Shown here one piece after another: positions 12,491 to 25,044 of a stretch of 64,000 nucleotides of DNA. The position numbers and the translations under genes are program-made. Under the pieces are notes generated by a model that was given only the letters and a program-made list of their open reading frames with translations, ran no database searches and was not told the DNA's origin. The stretch is from Conchocele bisecta (taxonomy: Eukaryota > Mollusca > Bivalvia > Lucinida > Thyasiridae). The stretch is taken from positions 105,972,773-106,036,772 of the forward strand of contig CM055265.1 in assembly GCA_029237695.1 (NCBI GenBank). Reading direction: 5' to 3'. Position 1 is the stretch's first letter, and the number at the start of each line of letters is the position of its first letter.

Positions 12491-13199
12491 GCTGCGTTAC
12501 CAGCAATTAGTTTTCATTTCCAGTTGGAAATATTTGTAGCAACACTTGTCATGGGTGGCCGGGTACATAGTGTGATATCGGAGTGTCTTTGGCATTTCAA
12601 TTTCTATCTTCAATTGAACATCCTCCTACCATTTTACCAGAACGTAATGCCGAGATGGCCATTGCGCACGGCTTTCAACCTTTAGGACTCAAAAGGAGTC
12701 AGAATTATGTGTTTAGATCCTTTCAGTTTATCTCTGTAATCCCATAACGCCACTTTCTTCTATGGACATTGTGTTCTGAAATTGAGTTATCCCTTTAGAC
12801 TTATTTTTCTAGCAGAATCAATATTGCATCTTACTCAGTCAAGTTCTTGCAACTCGTGATCACTGACAGGTAAGTTCGCGAATACTACATGTACCTGTGA
12901 ATTCATACCCTTAATAAAGTTAGAATATATGTATGTTTACTAGACTCGTGGGATAGCGTATCAGTAACTAGTATGTTTTTGCCAGAAACGTGTTTCAGTG
13001 TCAGGCCATATTGGTTCAGCAGCAGTAAAATATCATGCATTCTGTGACGACGATAGAGTATTTATTTAATGGATATGAGAGGCAAGTGTTCTTACTCCAC
13101 TGAACAGTCAGTCCGTACACATACCGAACCCGTTTCCGTCCAAATAACATGCCTCATTATTCATGTTCAATCAGAGCATATTAGTTTTCTACGAGAATC

Positions 13200-13345
13200 A
13201 ATTATTTGGAAGCACTAGCCATTGGCTTGCCTTTGTGGCACACCATACTGCAGTGTCTCTGGCTTTGTCACGTCATAATATGACAATTTCAACAAGTGAA
13301 ACGCAATTTGGACCATCAAGACACCGATCACTTTTATATTGACAC
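13200..13345 (-). pseudogene. Possible RNase H relic of the same Gypsy-type element
   Basis: The minus strand reads YYDVTKPETLQ (13249-13281), like the block preceding the RNase H domain of Gypsy polyproteins, and then degrades. Its position 0.8 kb upstream (in minus sense) of the integrase relic fits the order RNase H then integrase. Weak on its own. Confidence 0.45.
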
Positions 13346-14777
13346 AGGAGATGTGATCTCTTAATATATTACCATATGGTAATCGTAAATAATGATAACG
13401 ACCATGGAACTAATAATGACACTTCCTTTTGAACGTGGCCATTTTTCTACAGTTTCCTACATAAAATTATGTATTATGTATAGAGTGTGTTATGGCAATC
13501 AATCTGACATTTTACTCACGTCGTCTACACATAATGAACATGTGCACATAGCGTGTAAATGCCGAATAGTCATTTACTCATACAAATACTGCCTTTTCGA
13601 CAGTTATTCTACACTTTTCTGCATACAAGTTTGTATAGGGTATATATTGTATGCAAGCAACTCCTTTGACCGCATTTTGAGTGTGATTGTGCCAGCACTG
13701 GCTTTCAGGAACACCAACAAGATGGAGACTCTAATGCAGATGGTGATGAAACTGCTTGAAAGCACTGTATCCATAATTAAGAAAATTCCTGCATACACAC
13801 AATGGCCATTTTGAAATCTAACATGTCTGTCATAAACAGTGACTTAAAATTGACTTTAGTCATATATACATGTACTTTACTTTCAATAATGATTATAGTC
13901 AGGGAAAAAATCAGTCCCAATGGTTTGTGCATGGTTATATCAGAATTATATGATTTTCACGGCAGCCATTTTGGAAATTAGAATAATAGGAACAACTCCA
14001 AGAATTTTCCAAAACAATCAACACAACCTATACACTTTACTAAAGACAAGTACGTAGTGAAGAGATAATAAATATTGTTTACATAGAGGCCATTTTGAAA
14101 ACAAAATGTCCACCATACCAGTTATTAGAAAAAGTGGAACCAACCCCATTTCTAATATTTTAAGTATGTAGATGGCGTAGCCGAAAAAAATAACAACCTT
14201 CTATCTGCATTATAAATGTAGATATTAATATTACAATATATTGTATTCGATTTCAGGGTGGCCATTTTTAAATAAAAGATGGCCGTCATGGGGGTTGTAA
14301 AAAATGAAAATAACACTGGTTTTATTCTTTGTGGTCAAAAGATGATTATCACCAAAAATAAATCAAACTTCTACCTGTATTAGAAGTGTATATATAAGGA
14401 ATACAGCATTTCAGGGCGGCCATTTTAAAATCCAATTGGCGGCCAAAGTTATTGTCGAAAAAAATAAATGGAACCAACTTCAGTTTTGTTCTCCGTGGTC
14501 TAAAGATGACAAAAACCATTGGTTACAAGAATGAAGCAAAAAATAAAAATGCAAAACAACATAACAGTATACATGTATACACTATCTACGCAATTCAGTA
14601 GAAATAAATCCCTAGCGAAACATTTCACCTGTACCCGTGTTGAGAATACTTGCTGAACCGTTTTGAGTTTATTTTGCTTTAAAATATGTTCCTTAAAGTG
14701 TACAAGCACTCAAATCTTCTCCAACAGTCAGTTGAATTAACTTGCAGCTCTAATATAGTTCTAATTTGTGTTGGGGA
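13346..14777. other. Core of B-flanked insertion, right part without gene
   Basis: A 140-codon plus-strand frame (13392-13814) shows no motif I recognise. From 13960 to 14500 the motif GCCATTTTGAAAA / GGCCATTTT returns about every 130-160 bp as degenerate repeats. No coding support. Confidence 0.5.
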
Positions 14778-15862
14778 CGTGTTTCGGCTTTCATCGGTAT
14801 AACTATATACATATGAACATGGCTTCTAACTTTGGTCGGACACGACCTCGTATCGTTGTGGGTGGCAGGTGGGAGCACGCGATGGGTAATTTAATTTAAC
14901 GATCGGGGTTCATCTTTACCGGAATCCCGACTGGAGACCTGGTTTGGCCCTCACATACGTCTTTGGCATTTTGTATGTGACAGTTGAATCTGGTTATACC
15001 CCTTATGTGATATTACGATATTCGTAATCCTATTTTAGGGGAAGGGGCCAAGTGACGTTGGTGTGGTATGGACCTGGCACCAGGTCAGGTTAATTTCAGG
15101 GCTGAATATATTTGTTCTCGATGTAAATATTCCGTTCTGATTTTGGGATCCCCCCCCACCCCCCCCCCCCCCAATGCAGCAGGTTAAAATGGGATCGAGC
15201 CCGTTTGCACGGCCTTACATGACCTTAGCTGTTGATAGGCCGTTAATCAATAATAAACAAACAAACCTCGTATCGTAACAACTTCCGCGATTTTATTATA
15301 GGAATGAATGGCCTTTTTGTGGAATTTATCGGGGTATGAACTTGGAAAAGTCGCGGGAATACTGGACGAAGACCGGAAGGCCTCGTCCAGTATTCCCGCG
15401 ACTTTTCCAAGTTTATATCCCCGATAAATTCCACAAAAAGGCCATTTATTCCTTATAATTCCAGCATTTGAAATAAATTCATCAAGAAAATGTGTTTATT
15501 TTCCGTTTTCTTAAGAATTATTTTAACTGCGCCTCACGGTTACGGAAAGTAGTTCGGCATGGAGTTTACTGGGATATAAATTCTGGACAGAGACTTGCTA
15601 CTGACCAATCAAATGTTAGGGAATTGTGTAAACATTTTTGTGCTGGAATTATTAACGCTAATATGAATATTTTGGCGGAAAGTGCATATGTTCATTTGAG
15701 AATTATTGCTATATTGCTAAAATAGCATAGAATGTACATAGAATGTTTAGAAAATTTTAAACATGTTATTTTGTTATGATACGAGGTCATGTCCGATCAA
15801 AGTTAGAAGCCTTGTTCATATGTATAGAGTTATACCGATGAACGCCGAAACACGCCGAATGC
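14778..15862. mobile_element. 1.08-kb element with ~85-bp terminal inverted repeats
   Basis: The left end GTGTTTCGGCTTTCATCGGT, through GGCTTCTAACTTTGGTCGGA to CGACCTCGTATCG, pairs with the right end (ATACGAGGTCATGTCCGATC through AGTTAGAAGCC to CGCCGAAACACG). The inside holds a C-run (15149-15172), a stretch ending GGCCGTTAATCAATAATAAA that recalls bivalve SINE tails, and an FB-7 foldback. No transposase seen. Confidence 0.78.
15287..15655. mobile_element. FB-7 foldback with right flank
   Basis: Perfect-looking hairpin (15302-15447): TGGCCTTTTTGTGGAATTTA to GGGAATACTGGACGA against its complement. It is followed by a conserved ~200-bp flank with GCGCCTCACGGTTACGGAAA. Same unit at 43138 and, inverted, at 49760. 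Confidence 0.83.
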
Positions 15863-15984
15863 CTGTGCCATAGATCACTATAGTTGTATTGTTATTATCA
15901 TGTTTTCCCCGACGCATTGGTCCATTAGGGTCTATACCTCTCTATTTTGAAACATTTACTACTGTATCACCATATATATTGTTT

Positions 15985-16480
15985 GCCCCCTGGCGACAAC
16001 AAGGGGGAATATCGCGTTGCTCTTGAGGTTCCGTACGTCCTTCCGTCCGTCCGTGTACATTTACCTCGAAAAGTTTGTAATGATTTTCTCCATCATGTAA
16101 TATTGAAGATATTACGTGAAGGATTGCTTTACTATTTGGACAGTTCATTCACCTGCACATGTGTGATGCACTCACACCACCAATGACATGAACTTGACCT
16201 GTATGACCTTTGAAATGGTGCTGAAACACTTAGCCATTTTCTTACGTCGAAAAGTTAGTAAGAGTTTCTCCATCATGTACTATCATCAATATTACTTGAA
16301 GGACTGCTTTAATTTTTGGACAGTTCATTCACCTGAACATGTGTGGCGCAATCGCATAAACAATGACATGACTTTGACTATTGTGACCTTTCAATGGTGC
16401 TGAAACACGTAGCTATTTTCTTATGTCAAAAACTTTGTAAGACTTTCTCAAATGACTTTTAAATTGGTGTAAATTTAAAG
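15985..16480. repeat. ~181-bp tandem repeat (2.3 units)
   Basis: After a CCGTCCGTCCG tract (16033-16050), units start CGAAAAGTTTGTAATG (16058) and CGAAAAGTTAGTAAGA (16239), with a partial third near 16425. Each has GGACAGTTCATTCACCTG and TGGTGCTGAAACAC. Nothing recognisable in 16481-16628. Confidence 0.8.
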
Positions 16481-16628
16481 TTTTCTCTTTGTATGCACAA
16501 TCTCTAGATAGAGTCCAGTATGTAATGGGGGCATAACCATATTTTAAAAACATAATATCTAATTATTCCATTGCTCTGCTACGATGATTTTATATCCAAT
16601 GACAAAGTCAAATAAGGATTTGTTTTTA

Positions 16629-17904
16629 CATTGGGTACATGTGTATCCGTATGTATTGCGATCGAGCGGGATCATTTCGCCCGCCCACGACCCCCCGTGG
16701 TGCGGACGCCTGTGATTGACAACTTAGAATCGCGTCGGACAGTTAGCCACGCCCCAGATCCCCTCGATGGGCACGTCCGTAGTGATATCTTGGAATAACC
16801 ATAACAACAAAATGCATTGTGTTACTAAACGTTTAACTGGCATACGCAACCACTAATTGAAAATAATATTATGAAAAACTTGCACTGCACAATATCAACA
16901 ACGGTTGTTCTACGTACAAAAATACATCGGATTATTTTGTTGCGCGTGATTTGCCCCCATTTGCAGCACAAATCGTGCGGTCATCGCTAAATTTAGTAAC
17001 AGAGTTAACTCCCCTCCGAATACTCTCCGAAACAAGCGACGCGTTTAACACACAAACTACATCAAGTTTGACCTTCCGACAGCCTATTTTTAAACTCACC
17101 CGACACCTGTGCGAAACAAAACTCGCACGTATAGGTCTAACTGATGTTTAATCCTCATTCTCTCTCTCTATCGATGGATCTACAGTGGATTTTAGTGACA
17201 TTCCTGAATTCGGCCTGATTGACATTTGTCTATGGTGGCCAATACACGCCAACATGAGTGTCAATTCTACGTTCATGGAAGGGGGTCAATAAGTCAGTAT
17301 TTAAGGTGATAACTTACAGTCAGGGAACACATTAATGACAGTATAACACTGCAAGTACTGAAATACGACAAAAAAAATCTAACAAGTTTCTAAACGTTAC
17401 AAGTGCCCGCTATACAGATATGATCATTTAGTAATATTTATTTATTTTACTGATAGTGACACGCGCGGTGGTATCAGGCTATGTTCATATGCAAATGAGG
17501 CATGATATGTTTTAATTATTTATACTAAAGAAATGCGTCACCTGAAAAAATAATATTTTCGACAGATTTTAAAGTATGATCATTGCACATCATAAAATAA
17601 ATACAGAGATTAAAGAGTAATGTCCGTTAACATTTTAAGCAAACACGGTTATCGCCCCTCATATCAGTGTGTAAATTTACGTCTGATATAACATGTATAA
17701 TAATGCCAATCAGTACGTGGGATAATGGCGCATGAATGTTTATTTTGCCAGGAAATGTCTCAGATGATGTCTCTGAAGTAAAGAACATTTTGTACCTACT
17801 GAGTGGGCATGTACCTTTAAGGGTTAATGAAACTGTAACACCAGCAATCAATCAAGCAATAAATCTAGTTTAATCTATGTTCAGTACTTTCAGTACTTTG
17901 ATTA
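16629..17904 (+). repeat. B repeat, right copy
   Basis: Nearly identical to 8510-9792 and in the same orientation. Differences are single bases, a TTTA insertion near 17442, GCG in place of a base near 17727, and loss of about 11 bases (TTGTAGTACCC) near the right end. High similarity of the pair points to a recent or homogenised duplication. Confidence 0.88.
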
Positions 17905-19601
17905 TTGATGTGTTACGTACATTGCTCTTACTTGTAAATAATGACATGTGACACTGAAATAAACTACTATTACTACTACTACTACTACTACTGTATAACG
18001 AAAATGCCAACTTATGCCAAATCAAATTGTCTCCCCTGTATATAGAGAATAGTACGTTAGTGCCGTGAATGGGGACAAATATCTGGCAAGGCTTTGAAAA
18101 CGGTATGGGCGAGGCTCTGCGCCAGATATAGTTTTCACATTCACGGCACTAATCTACTATTCTATTTATCCCGTCAACATTACAAATAGCTTTCAAATGC
18201 AAAAAAAATAACCCCAGTCGCATCCTCAAAATGGGAGAATCGACTAGTATGACAACCGCACATATTCATACGCAGTGATTAGGTCATATTGACAGGATAT
18301 CAAAAACTTTTCACGGCACAGTGTTTCACGGCACATACGCACTGTGTTTACGGGATAAATGACAGTTTCCAATAGTACTACTTGAATTTATCCCGTCTAC
18401 ACAGTGCGTATGTGCCGTGAAACACAGTGCCGTGAAACATTTTTGATATCCAGTCAATACTATTTTTGCATTTTAAAGCCATTTTTAGGTGTTGACGGGA
18501 TAAATAGAATAGTAGGTTAGTGCCGCGAATGGGAAAAAATATCTGGCGCGGCACGGAAACGGGATGTGCTCGGCACGGAAACGGGATGTGCTCGGTAGAG
18601 CCTCGCCCATCCCGTTTCCTGAGCCTTGCCAGATATTTTTTCCCATTCACGGCACTAACCTACTATTCTCTATATAACGCATGCTTTTGAAAATGTCATC
18701 AAATGAAATGGTTCAATAGATTGTTATAATTATGTCATTCCGTGGGCATGAAGTGAAAAACCACATATTCTACATCTGAGACGCAATGCCTTTAAGATGG
18801 AATTTACTGTTAGCGATATGACATGCGTTGAATTACATTGTTTCAACATTACCATTTAGAACCCCTCTAAACCGGACACCCTGGCGACCCGATTGTGTAT
18901 AATTTACCGAGACAGCGCCGAATTTCACTTCTACCCCGGGGCTGGGCACCAGATAGAGCCGCCATACGCACCGAACTATCCGATATATAAGCCGGGAAAG
19001 GTCACACGTGAGAGTACTGTATTCGTACCCCCAGACATGAGAGGAGGAGGTTTGTAACAAATGGGCGAAGAGCTCGAATAAAAGCAATACGCTAGCACGG
19101 GAATTATATTTTTTTCAGCTTGGATATAGTGTATAAGCACAGGTCAATTATTGTTTGTACATACATGTACATGAAACACCTTTGTAAACAATACACAAAA
19201 CAATTCAAATTCGCCCGGGTGTGGTGATTATATCACTATGCAAGGTGTTGAACTCGGATTCGCTAACGTTGTACGAAAATCCGACAAAATCTCTTAATGT
19301 CTGCTTCGCCTATCAACCGTGGTAAATCATGTCGAAACCGCTGTTTGGGGCGAGTTTTCGGCATAAAGTTTACAGTTATAAATCTCATAGATTTCGAGTG
19401 TAAATTGTACGAAAATACAGCATTTCAACCTAAATTCGTTTCTTAAAATCAAACACATTCACTTCCTGATTATCTATAAATGTTAGCCGCCATCTTAAAG
19501 ATTTTTAAAACACATGGAATGTCGTGATTTTGGTTGGCTAATTGAGACTGATCGAGAATGACGTCAGTCTCCTGTGGCGAATTTAGGTTAGTGCGCAGCG
19601 T
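17905..19601. repeat. A unit 3, right piece
   Basis: Resumes exactly where 8509 broke off (TTGATGTGTTACGTACATTG) and carries the rest of the A unit, including the FB-10 foldback and the MITE-3 arm. Confidence 0.92.
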
Positions 19602-21456
19602 TTTTATGTAATTATATATTGTTCTTCACTTCATAAACGACATACAGAGTAAATATGCGCTTAACTAAATATTCTTAAATGTAAATATGTCTTACATGAT
19701 TTTATTGAACAGATGATGTCACTGTCTCATAAGCCAATATTGGCTGGATGTCATTTTTATTGATGTGTTACGTACATTGCTCTTACTTGTAAATAATGAC
19801 ATGTGACACTGAAATAAACTACTATTACTACTACTACTACTACTACTGTATAACGAAAATGCCAACTTATGCCAAATCAAATTGTCTCCCCTGTATATAG
19901 AGAATAGTACGTTAGTGCCGTGAATGGGGACAAATATCTGGCAAGGCTTTGAAAACGGTATGGGCGAGGCTCTGCGCCAGATATAGTTTTCACATTCACG
20001 GCACTAATCTACTATTCTATTTATCCCGTCAACATTACAAATAGCTTTCAAATGCAAAAAAAATAACCCCAGTCGCATCCTCAAAATGGGAGAATCGACT
20101 AGTATGACAACCGCACATATTCATACGCAGTGATTAGGTCATATTGACAGGATATCAAAAACTTTTCACGGCACAGTGTTTCACGGCACATACGCACTGT
20201 GTTTACGGGATAAATGACAGTTTCCAATAGTACTACTTGAATTTATCCCGTCTACACAGTGCGTATGTGCCGTGAAACACAGTGCCGTGAAACATTTTTG
20301 ATATCCAGTCAATACTATTTTTGCATTTTAAAGCCATTTTTAGGTGTTGACAGGATAAATAGAATAGTAGGTTAGTGCCGTGAATGGGAAAAAATATCTG
20401 GCGCGGCACGGAAACGGGATGTGCTCGGCACGGAAACGGGATGTGCTCGGTAGAGCCTCGCCCATCCCGTTTCCTGAGCCTTGCCAGATATTTTTTCCCA
20501 TTCACGGCACTAACCTACTATTCTCTATATAACGCATGCTTTTGAAAATGTCATCAAATGAAATGGTTCAATAGATTGTTATAATTATGTCATTCCGTGG
20601 GCATGAAGTGAAAAACCACATATTCTACATCTGAGACGCAATGCCTTTAAGATGGAATTTACTGTTAGCGATATGACATGCGTTGAATTACATTGTTTCA
20701 ACATTACCATTTAGAACCCCTCTAAACCGGACACCCTGGCGACCCGATTGTGTATAATTTACCGAGACAGCGCCGAATTTCACTTCTACCCCGGGGCTGG
20801 GCACCAGATAGAGCCGCCATACGCACCGAACTATCCGATATATAAGCCGGGAAAGGTCACACGTGAGAGTACTGTATTCGTACCCCCAGACATGAGAGGA
20901 GGAGGTTTGTAACAAATGGGCGAAGAGCTCGAATAAAAGCAATACGCTAGCACGGGAATTATATTTTTTCAGCTTGGATATAGTGTATAAGCACAGGTCA
21001 ATTATTGTTTGTACATACATGTACATGAAACACCTTTGTAAACAATACACAAAACAATTCAAATTCGCCCGGGTGTGGTGATTATATCACTATGCAAGGT
21101 GTTGAACTCGGATTCGCTAACGTTGTACGAAAATCCGACAAAATCTCTTAATGTCTGCTTCGCCTATCAACCGTGGTAAATCATGTCGAAACCGCTGTTT
21201 GGGGCGAGTTTTCGGCATAAAGTTTACAGTTATAAATCTCATAGATTTCGAGTGTAAATTGTACGAAAATACAGCATTTCAACCTAAATTCGTTTCTTAA
21301 AATCAAACACATTCACTTCCTGATTATCTATAAATGTTAGCCGCCATCTTAAAGATTTTTAAAACACATGGAATGTCGTGATTTTGGTTGGCTAATTGAG
21401 ACTGATCGAGAATGACGTCAGTCTCCTGTGGCGAATTTAGGTTAGTGCGCAGCGTT
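19602..21456. repeat. A unit 4
   Basis: Last tandem A unit, from TTTTATGTAATTATATATTG to GTGCGCAGCGTTT. After 21456 the sequence is unique. A 124-codon minus frame at 20688-21062 arises from one base difference that extends the small frame seen in all units; it has no family signal. Confidence 0.92.
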
Positions 21457-21474
21457 TCGGCACAGCTTACACCG

Positions 21475-21990
21475 GAACTATTTGAGATGTATGTTAAATG
21501 CCCAATCAGTAGAAACAAACTGTTTTTATAGGAATTAAATAAGTGTTTAATTGTGTCACTATTTCACCAGTTCTAAAAATTACCGAGTGCCCGCTATACA
21601 TATATAATCATTTAGTAATATTTAGTTTACTGATAGTGACTCGCGGTGGTATCAGGCTATTTTCATATGCAAATGAGGCATGATATTTCTTAGTTATTAA
21701 TACTAATTAAATGCTTCACCTGCAAAAATTAATATTTTAGATAGATTATAAAGTATGATCATTGCACATCAACAAATAAATACAGAGAATACATAGTAAT
21801 GTCCGTTAACATTTTAAGGAAACACGGTTATCGCCCCTGATATCAGTGTGGAAATTTACGTCTGATATAAAACGTATAATGATGACAATCAATACGTGGG
21901 GTAATGGTGAATGAATGTCTAATTTGCCAGACAATTTCTCAGATGATGTCTCTGATATAAAGAACGTTCTGTGCCAGTTTCAAAAAAATA
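21475..21990. mobile_element. MITE-5, diverged reverse copy
   Basis: Carries the inner MITE-5 landmarks in reverse (GAGTGCCCGCTATACATATA, CATATGCAAATGAGGCATGA, GGTTATCGCCCCTGATATCA). Only weak termini remain (AAATGCCCAATCAGTAGAAA left; AGAACGTTCTGTGCC right). One of the oldest copies by divergence. Confidence 0.75.
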
Positions 21991-22183
21991 TACTTTTTGT
22001 GTGTGTTATCGCTACTAGTATTGCTTTAATATATCTTCAAATGGATATCTATCGATCAGGCTTTAATGACATTGCGTCATGACGTCAAAACCCTATCAAG
22101 CCATGGAGCTGCTAGAAATGAATGCAGCATTAGTAGACATATGTACGTTAGAAGATGTCTCACATCATACCTGTAGTCACAGT

Positions 22184-22455
22184 ACATAGAGAATAGTAGG
22201 TTAGTGCCGTGAATGGGAAAAATATCTGGCAAGGCTCAGGAAACGGGATGGGCGAGGCTCTGCCGAGCACATCCCGTTTCCGTGCCGCGCCATATATTTT
22301 TTACCATTCACGGCACTAACCTACATGTACTATTCTATTTATCCCGTCAACACCTACAAATGGCTGTAAAATGCAAAAATAGCATTGACTGGATATCAAA
22401 AATGTTTCACGGCACCGTGTTTCACGGCACATACGCACTGTGTTGACGGGATAAA
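22184..22455. mobile_element. FB-10, solitary arm
   Basis: One arm of the FB-10 foldback: AGAGAATAGTAGGTTAGTGC to GTTGACGGGATAAAT. It includes the inner hairpin GTGCCGTGAATGGG / CCATTCACGGCAC, with no partner arm nearby. Nothing recognised in 22456-22880. Confidence 0.83.
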
Positions 22456-22883
22456 TCTTCGTTCTTATGAAATCAGTAAACTCGTTTAACATATTTCATA
22501 ATACACAATCCCTCTTGTATGATCCTCTTTTACTAGTATACAGATGTGGATACTAGCATTGTAAGCTAATGTTATACTTTCCTCAGATGAAATGATGAAG
22601 GGCGGCGGACACACGAAAGAACACGCATTTGCACAAGAGGACGCCTGGAGAAGGATGTTGTTGTTCTTGGAACGAACTCTAAGTTTATAAAAGTTGGATA
22701 ATTGATGCCATCTGCAATGCCTGGAATATAAATGCTAACTCCAGCAGTTATTTTCTCGGTCGCCAGATATTTCAATTTACTCAGGGACATCATATGAGAC
22801 TAGCTATGTGGTTTTGTACCTACATGTAAGGACATCTGCGATTTACTACGGACATCTGCGATTTACAGAAAATGGGATATTCA

Positions 22884-22985
22884 CCGTAAATGACTTCGGA
22901 AGTTGACACAAATATCAGAGTACATGCGGAATATAATTCCGCATGTACTCTGAAATTTGTGTCAACGTTTGACTTCATTTATGGA
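22884..22985. mobile_element. FB-9 palindrome
   Basis: CGGAAGTTGACACAAATATC, AGAGTACATGCGGAAT pairs with ATTCCGCATGTACTCT, GAAATTTGTGTCAACG around a 2-base centre. The outer words TGACTTC/GACTTCATTTATGG are shared with the copies at 47785 and 51525. Confidence 0.82.
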
Positions 22986-23958
22986 TTTTTTTTTTAATTT
23001 TGTAAATGTATTTTATGAAATAACGCAGTTGTCAAAAGGTCGCATGGATTGTCTCATATGTAAATGCCACCAGGTAGTTTTACATTGAAGGTACATTAAT
23101 TTTTTTAAAACGTGTCAAAAAGTATTTTGATCGATACTGGTTTGCCATTGTAATAACACGGTGTATTAAAATCATAATACACTAGTGTAGTAAATATGAC
23201 ACAATCCATGTGATTGTGTAATGTGCACATTTTCATGAAAAGGATTTACAGAAACTGTAAAGGATGTCGAGAGGTGATGGAATTGGCATTGCAATTGCAG
23301 AATTATATTTGCATAATTATACATAATTACAACATATGTGGCTAATCTACGACATTAAATCATCGTGAACCATGACACAAGTGAGACGGCATACAATCTC
23401 ATACACCGGCCCGAGTATTGATGTAAATGTACATTGCGATGTGAGGGTCACCGATGCTTAACTACAATGTACAACATTTGCTACCACAGTAAACACACAG
23501 AAAGCTGTATATCCATTCAGTTCCGTCAGAAAAAAATACACACATGTTGTTCTCCGTACAGTTAATTGAATATTCGCTGTTTTTCGAACTTTTGAAAACA
23601 GCCCGATTACGGGAACCCGGTCTACATGTATATATGATTGTTGCCATTCCGTCAATTTAACATTGTCTATGCCCCAGGATAACAATCAATATATGAACGT
23701 ATTAACACACAGACTCAGGATGATTGGGATGTTTAATACATATATGGTATAGTCACAATCATTCGACGTCAACGTCCGCCATCAGCCATGTCTATAGCGG
23801 GTCAAATAATACAGTGGAACCTCTCTAAACCTGACACCAAGACATATTCTGTGATCTTAAGTTTCATGAGTCTCTTGGCCATTTATCATAGGTGATACTG
23901 TCTGTTCATGATCGCATAGCACACAGCTATGGCTGACAATCATAACTTACCTGATTTG

Positions 23959-24029
23959 CAGTGACACCTCTCGAATCCGGACACCCTGGGGACCTCCCAT
24001 GGTGTCCGGTTTGGAGAGGTTTCACTGTA
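23959..24029. mobile_element. MITE-3 hairpin
   Basis: CAGTGACACCTCTCGAATCC with GGACACCCTGG on the left and GGTGTCCGGTTTGGAGAGG, TTTCACTGTA on the right. A single degenerate arm lies 150 bp upstream at 23810-23835. Confidence 0.83.
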
Positions 24030-24071
24030 CATTCAATCATTCCGTTTACTTGTATTGAGGTATTGGCGTAT

Positions 24072-24311
24072 TTAACCCTTTCAACACCACATACCTCTAT
24101 AGAGACAATGTTTGCAAACAGTGCAGATCCAGATGAGCCGGCTCGTAACGAGCCGTCTCATCAGGATCTCCACTGTTTGTTAATAATTTTAAACGTCGTA
24201 CAGATTACCCTTTTAGAAGAATGTGATAATTTGAATGAACAAAATTAATGAAATAGCGTGAAACATTGGCATGGAACATCCTATTAAGTTACTTGGTGTT
24301 GAAAGGGTTAA
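24072..24311. mobile_element. MITE-4 (TTAACCCTTTCA family)
   Basis: 240 bp starting TTAACCCTTTCAACACCA and ending GGTGTTGAAAGGGTTAA, with an internal hairpin GATGAGCCGGCTCG / CGAGCCGTCTCATC. Full copies also at 28260, 29923, 45890, 55584 and 62794; half copy at 59590. Ends in TTAA on both sides, which may be the target word. Confidence 0.87.
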
Positions 24312-24539
24312 TGAGAATACGTATGAGGAAAGTAATATGAAGCACGCGCCCCTATATACCAGTCTTATTAACAAGTTATCCAAACTGGGAAATCACGAGC
24401 ATATTCCCTTAGGATAATTTAGTGCCTCCTTGATGAAATTGGTGGAGTTTGTCGGTTTTATATCATATGAAGTTTGGGGTCAAGGTATCCAGTAGTTTTC
24501 GTATAATGACCGTTCGACTCCAGCCAGTGACCTGTCGTC

Positions 24540-25040
24540 TCAGTTCGCGCCAACTTGAACAAATAGACAATTTTGAAGTGTTCAAGAGATAATGCAACAA
24601 ATGCTCTATAGCCTGTTATGTAATATGAATAATTGGCCTGCAATAAGATAATGTTTATTGTCACAGAGTACATACATAATTCCAGCAACATAATAACCAC
24701 TAAACACTTTTTTTGTCGAGCCCGCATGCGGAAAGCGAGACATAGTGATCACAATGACGTCCGGGTGTCCGTGCGTCCGTGCGTCCGTCCGTGCGTCCGT
24801 CTGTCCGTCCGAAATATGCGTTAAAGTTTTTAAAAATACCATCAAATGCCTCGGCTGGCTCGACATGCGGGCCGCGGCCATCTGGTGTTGGAGAAATGTC
24901 CCGTCTTGGAACGGTCAGTCAAACAATGTTTTTATTTCTCAGAAAAGGCAACACATTGGTTTATGCTACTGCTACTGTAGGGGTAGTGATCATATATGTG
25001 AAAGTAACCTGAGGTTAGCTATGTTTCAAGACTAGATTGA
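24540..25040. repeat. Old duplicated segment, copy 1
   Basis: GCGCCAACTTGAACAAATAG onward matches 28240-28765 with many substitutions: AGATAATGCAACAAA, GCCTGTTAT.TAATAT, TAACATAATAAC.ACTAAA, and GTTAGCTAT near 25013. A CGTCCGTCCGTGCGTCC tract (24760-24812) next to CGAGCCCGCATGCGGAAAGC is inserted in this copy only. Confidence 0.7.
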
Positions 25041-25044
25041 CCGG

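Larger units (their letters stand above)
8510..17904. mobile_element. 9.4-kb insertion B-core-B splitting A unit 3
   Basis: Everything between the two parts of A unit 3 is foreign to the A array: B repeat (8510-9792), core (9793-16628), B repeat (16629-17904). The A sequence is continuous across it apart from a possible 3-bp duplication, TTA, at both edges. The layout resembles an LTR retrotransposon or composite element, and the core has decayed Ty3/Gypsy pol pieces on the minus strand. However, the B ends are not TG...CA and I see no clear primer-binding site or polypurine tract, so the class is left open. Confidence 0.8.

Noticed and set aside
13392..13814. 140-codon plus-strand frame
   Set aside because: No recognisable domain and it lies in the decayed core of the B-flanked insertion next to Gypsy relics on the other strand.
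8510..17904. An intact LTR retrotransposon
   Set aside because: No TG...CA ends, no clear primer-binding site or polypurine tract, and only broken pol fragments; kept as an insertion of uncertain class.
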